Assembly: GCF_004339465.1 (NCBI RefSeq) | Contig: NZ_SMFY01000002.1 | Coordinates: 1,327,579-1,391,578, forward strand | DNA length: 64,000 nucleotides | From: Ancylobacter aquaticus | GTDB lineage: Bacteria > Pseudomonadota > Alphaproteobacteria > Rhizobiales > Xanthobacteraceae | Reading direction: 5' to 3' | In this document: positions 63,320-64,000 of the stretch, piece after piece | Position numbering within the stretch: the first letter of the stretch is position 1 | Layout of the letters: the number at the start of each line of letters is the position of its first letter | Notes under the pieces: model-generated | Databases searched by the model: none | What the model was told of the DNA's origin: nothing | The model's input: only the letters and a program-made list of their open reading frames with translations | Position numbers and translations under genes: made by a program

Positions 63320-63778
63320 TCAGGCCGGCAGCGTGGTGTGGCTCGCCGCGGAGGGCTGCCCGACCCCGGCCGGTGCCGCGGCTGCGCGCACATCATGCGA
63401 AAGCACGTCGCGAATGCTGAGCACGCCGACCAGCTGGTGCTCTTCCATGACCGGGAGATGGCGCACATGGTGCTCCTCCATCAGCGCACGGACATGGTCG
63501 ATACTGTCTTCCATGCGACAGGAGATCATGTTGCGCGACATCAGGTCGCCGACGGTGAGACGCAGCGCCCCGGCGCCACGCTCGGCCACGGCCCGCACCA
63601 CGTCGCGCTCGGAGAAGATGCCGACGACAGTGACGCCCTCCGAGCCGCAGGCGTCCTTCACCACCACGGCGCCGATACGCTCGCGGTTGAGCAATGTTGC
63701 CGCCATTTCAACGGTTTCCGCCATGCGGATGGTTGGAACGCGGGCGCTTTTCAGCTTCATGAGATCGGCGACAAGCAT
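63320..63778 (-). CDS. CBS-domain-pair protein
   Basis: The protein has 152 residues. ATG 63778 begins MLVADLMKLKSARV; a longer frame upstream has no family resemblance. Two CBS motifs are visible: VPTIRMAETVEMAATLLNRE with GAVVVKD and VVGIFSERDVVRAVAERG, then LMSRNMISCRMEDSIDHVRA with HLPVMEEHQLVGVLSIRDVL. Such proteins sense adenosyl ligands. It is a stand-alone gene convergent with rpoH. A partner cannot be identified. Confidence 0.9.
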   Translation of the reverse strand: MLVADLMKLKSARVPTIRMAETVEMAATLLNRERIGAVVVKDACGSEGVTVVGIFSERDVVRAVAERGAGALRLTVGDLMSRNMISCRMEDSIDHVRALMEEHHVRHLPVMEEHQLVGVLSIRDVLSHDVRAAAAPAGVGQPSAASHTTLPA

Positions 63779-63908
63779 GGCGTATCCCTCTGGTGGAGCC
63801 TCGACTGTCACGCTTCTTATTCTTTCGTCTAAGTCTGGTATGCAATACACACGGCGTCAATGAAATCTGTCGCGGCAGCGCAGCATCGGTGCCTGCGACG
63901 ACAAACAA

Positions 63909-63934
63909 AAAGGCCCGCCGGTTGGCGGGCCTTT
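63909..63934 (-). terminator. Rho-independent terminator near the right edge
   Basis: AAAGGCCCGCC (63909-63919) pairs with GGCGGGCCTTT (63924-63934) around GGTT. On the minus strand it is followed by T-rich sequence, so it most likely ends a minus-strand gene lying to the right of the window. The remaining 66 bases are GC-rich, with no gene. Confidence 0.8.
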
Positions 63935-64000
63935 CGCGGGCTCGGGTGGGATGGGGGGAGGGTCGGGCGGGCGGGGCCGATCCGCCCCGCCGCCTCCGCC

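Noticed and set aside
1..64000. CRISPR array, rRNA genes or long tandem repeats
   Set aside because: No regularly spaced repeats with unique spacers and no rRNA-like sequence were seen on either strand.

Overview
The window is a high-GC chromosomal segment from an alphaproteobacterium, most likely of the order Hyphomicrobiales (Rhizobiales). The evidence is the base composition, the rluD-rpoH block at the right end with a small membrane-protein gene divergent from it, ABC and tripartite tricarboxylate transporters in quantity, and dense operons joined by ATGA or GTGA overlaps. I cannot place it to genus from sequence alone.

Layout. (1) 1-7269: an operon for an iron/polyamine-type ABC importer (binding protein cut by the window edge, fused double permease, ATPase), an amidase-signature hydrolase, a LacI regulator and an SMP-30 lactonase-like protein. 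(2) 7315-14239, minus strand: a LuxR-type response regulator, a soluble hybrid histidine kinase, an AmiC-like amide/urea-binding protein without signal peptide, an M20 N-carbamoyl-amino-acid hydrolase and two tandem aminoglycoside/choline-kinase-like phosphotransferases. (3) 14773-30238, plus strand: a complete UrtABCDE/Fmd-type urea or short-amide importer, both subunits of an N,N-dimethylformamidase-like iron amidohydrolase, a Rieske-oxygenase homologue that has lost both metal sites but carries a new cysteine set, a Sel1-repeat protein, a small CxxC protein, and a urease cluster ureE-F-AB(fused)-C-G-D. A 17-base sequence is repeated exactly in the promoter regions before the importer and before the dimethylformamidase genes. 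This block, with its divergent sensor operon, is the best candidate for an undescribed system: sensing, import and stepwise hydrolysis of an amide or ureido compound that ends in urea.

(4) 30362-30960: a decayed IS3-family transposase. (5) 31130-46569: a catabolic cluster around an IclR regulator, with a TctABC importer, cupin, three NAD-dependent epimerase/dehydrogenases, aldehyde dehydrogenase, thiamine-diphosphate enzyme, hydroxypyruvate-isomerase-like TIM barrel, Gfo/Idh/MocA oxidoreductase, EthD-like protein and an FAD-dependent dehydrogenase. A 12-base motif recurs at three promoters and may be the IclR operator. (6) 46605-48679: an IS3 fragment and a membrane TPR protein. (7) 49339-58142: a siderophore-iron system (FecI-type sigma, FecR, STN-bearing TonB receptor, FhuF-type reductase, FecBCDE-type ABC transporter). 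(8) 58143-60670: a phage-derived remnant (truncated DUF3987 protein, small protein, terminase small subunit) abutting a tRNA-Glu gene. (9) 60806-63934: core genes, including an RluD-type pseudouridine synthase, the heat-shock sigma factor RpoH and a CBS-domain protein, with two clear terminators.
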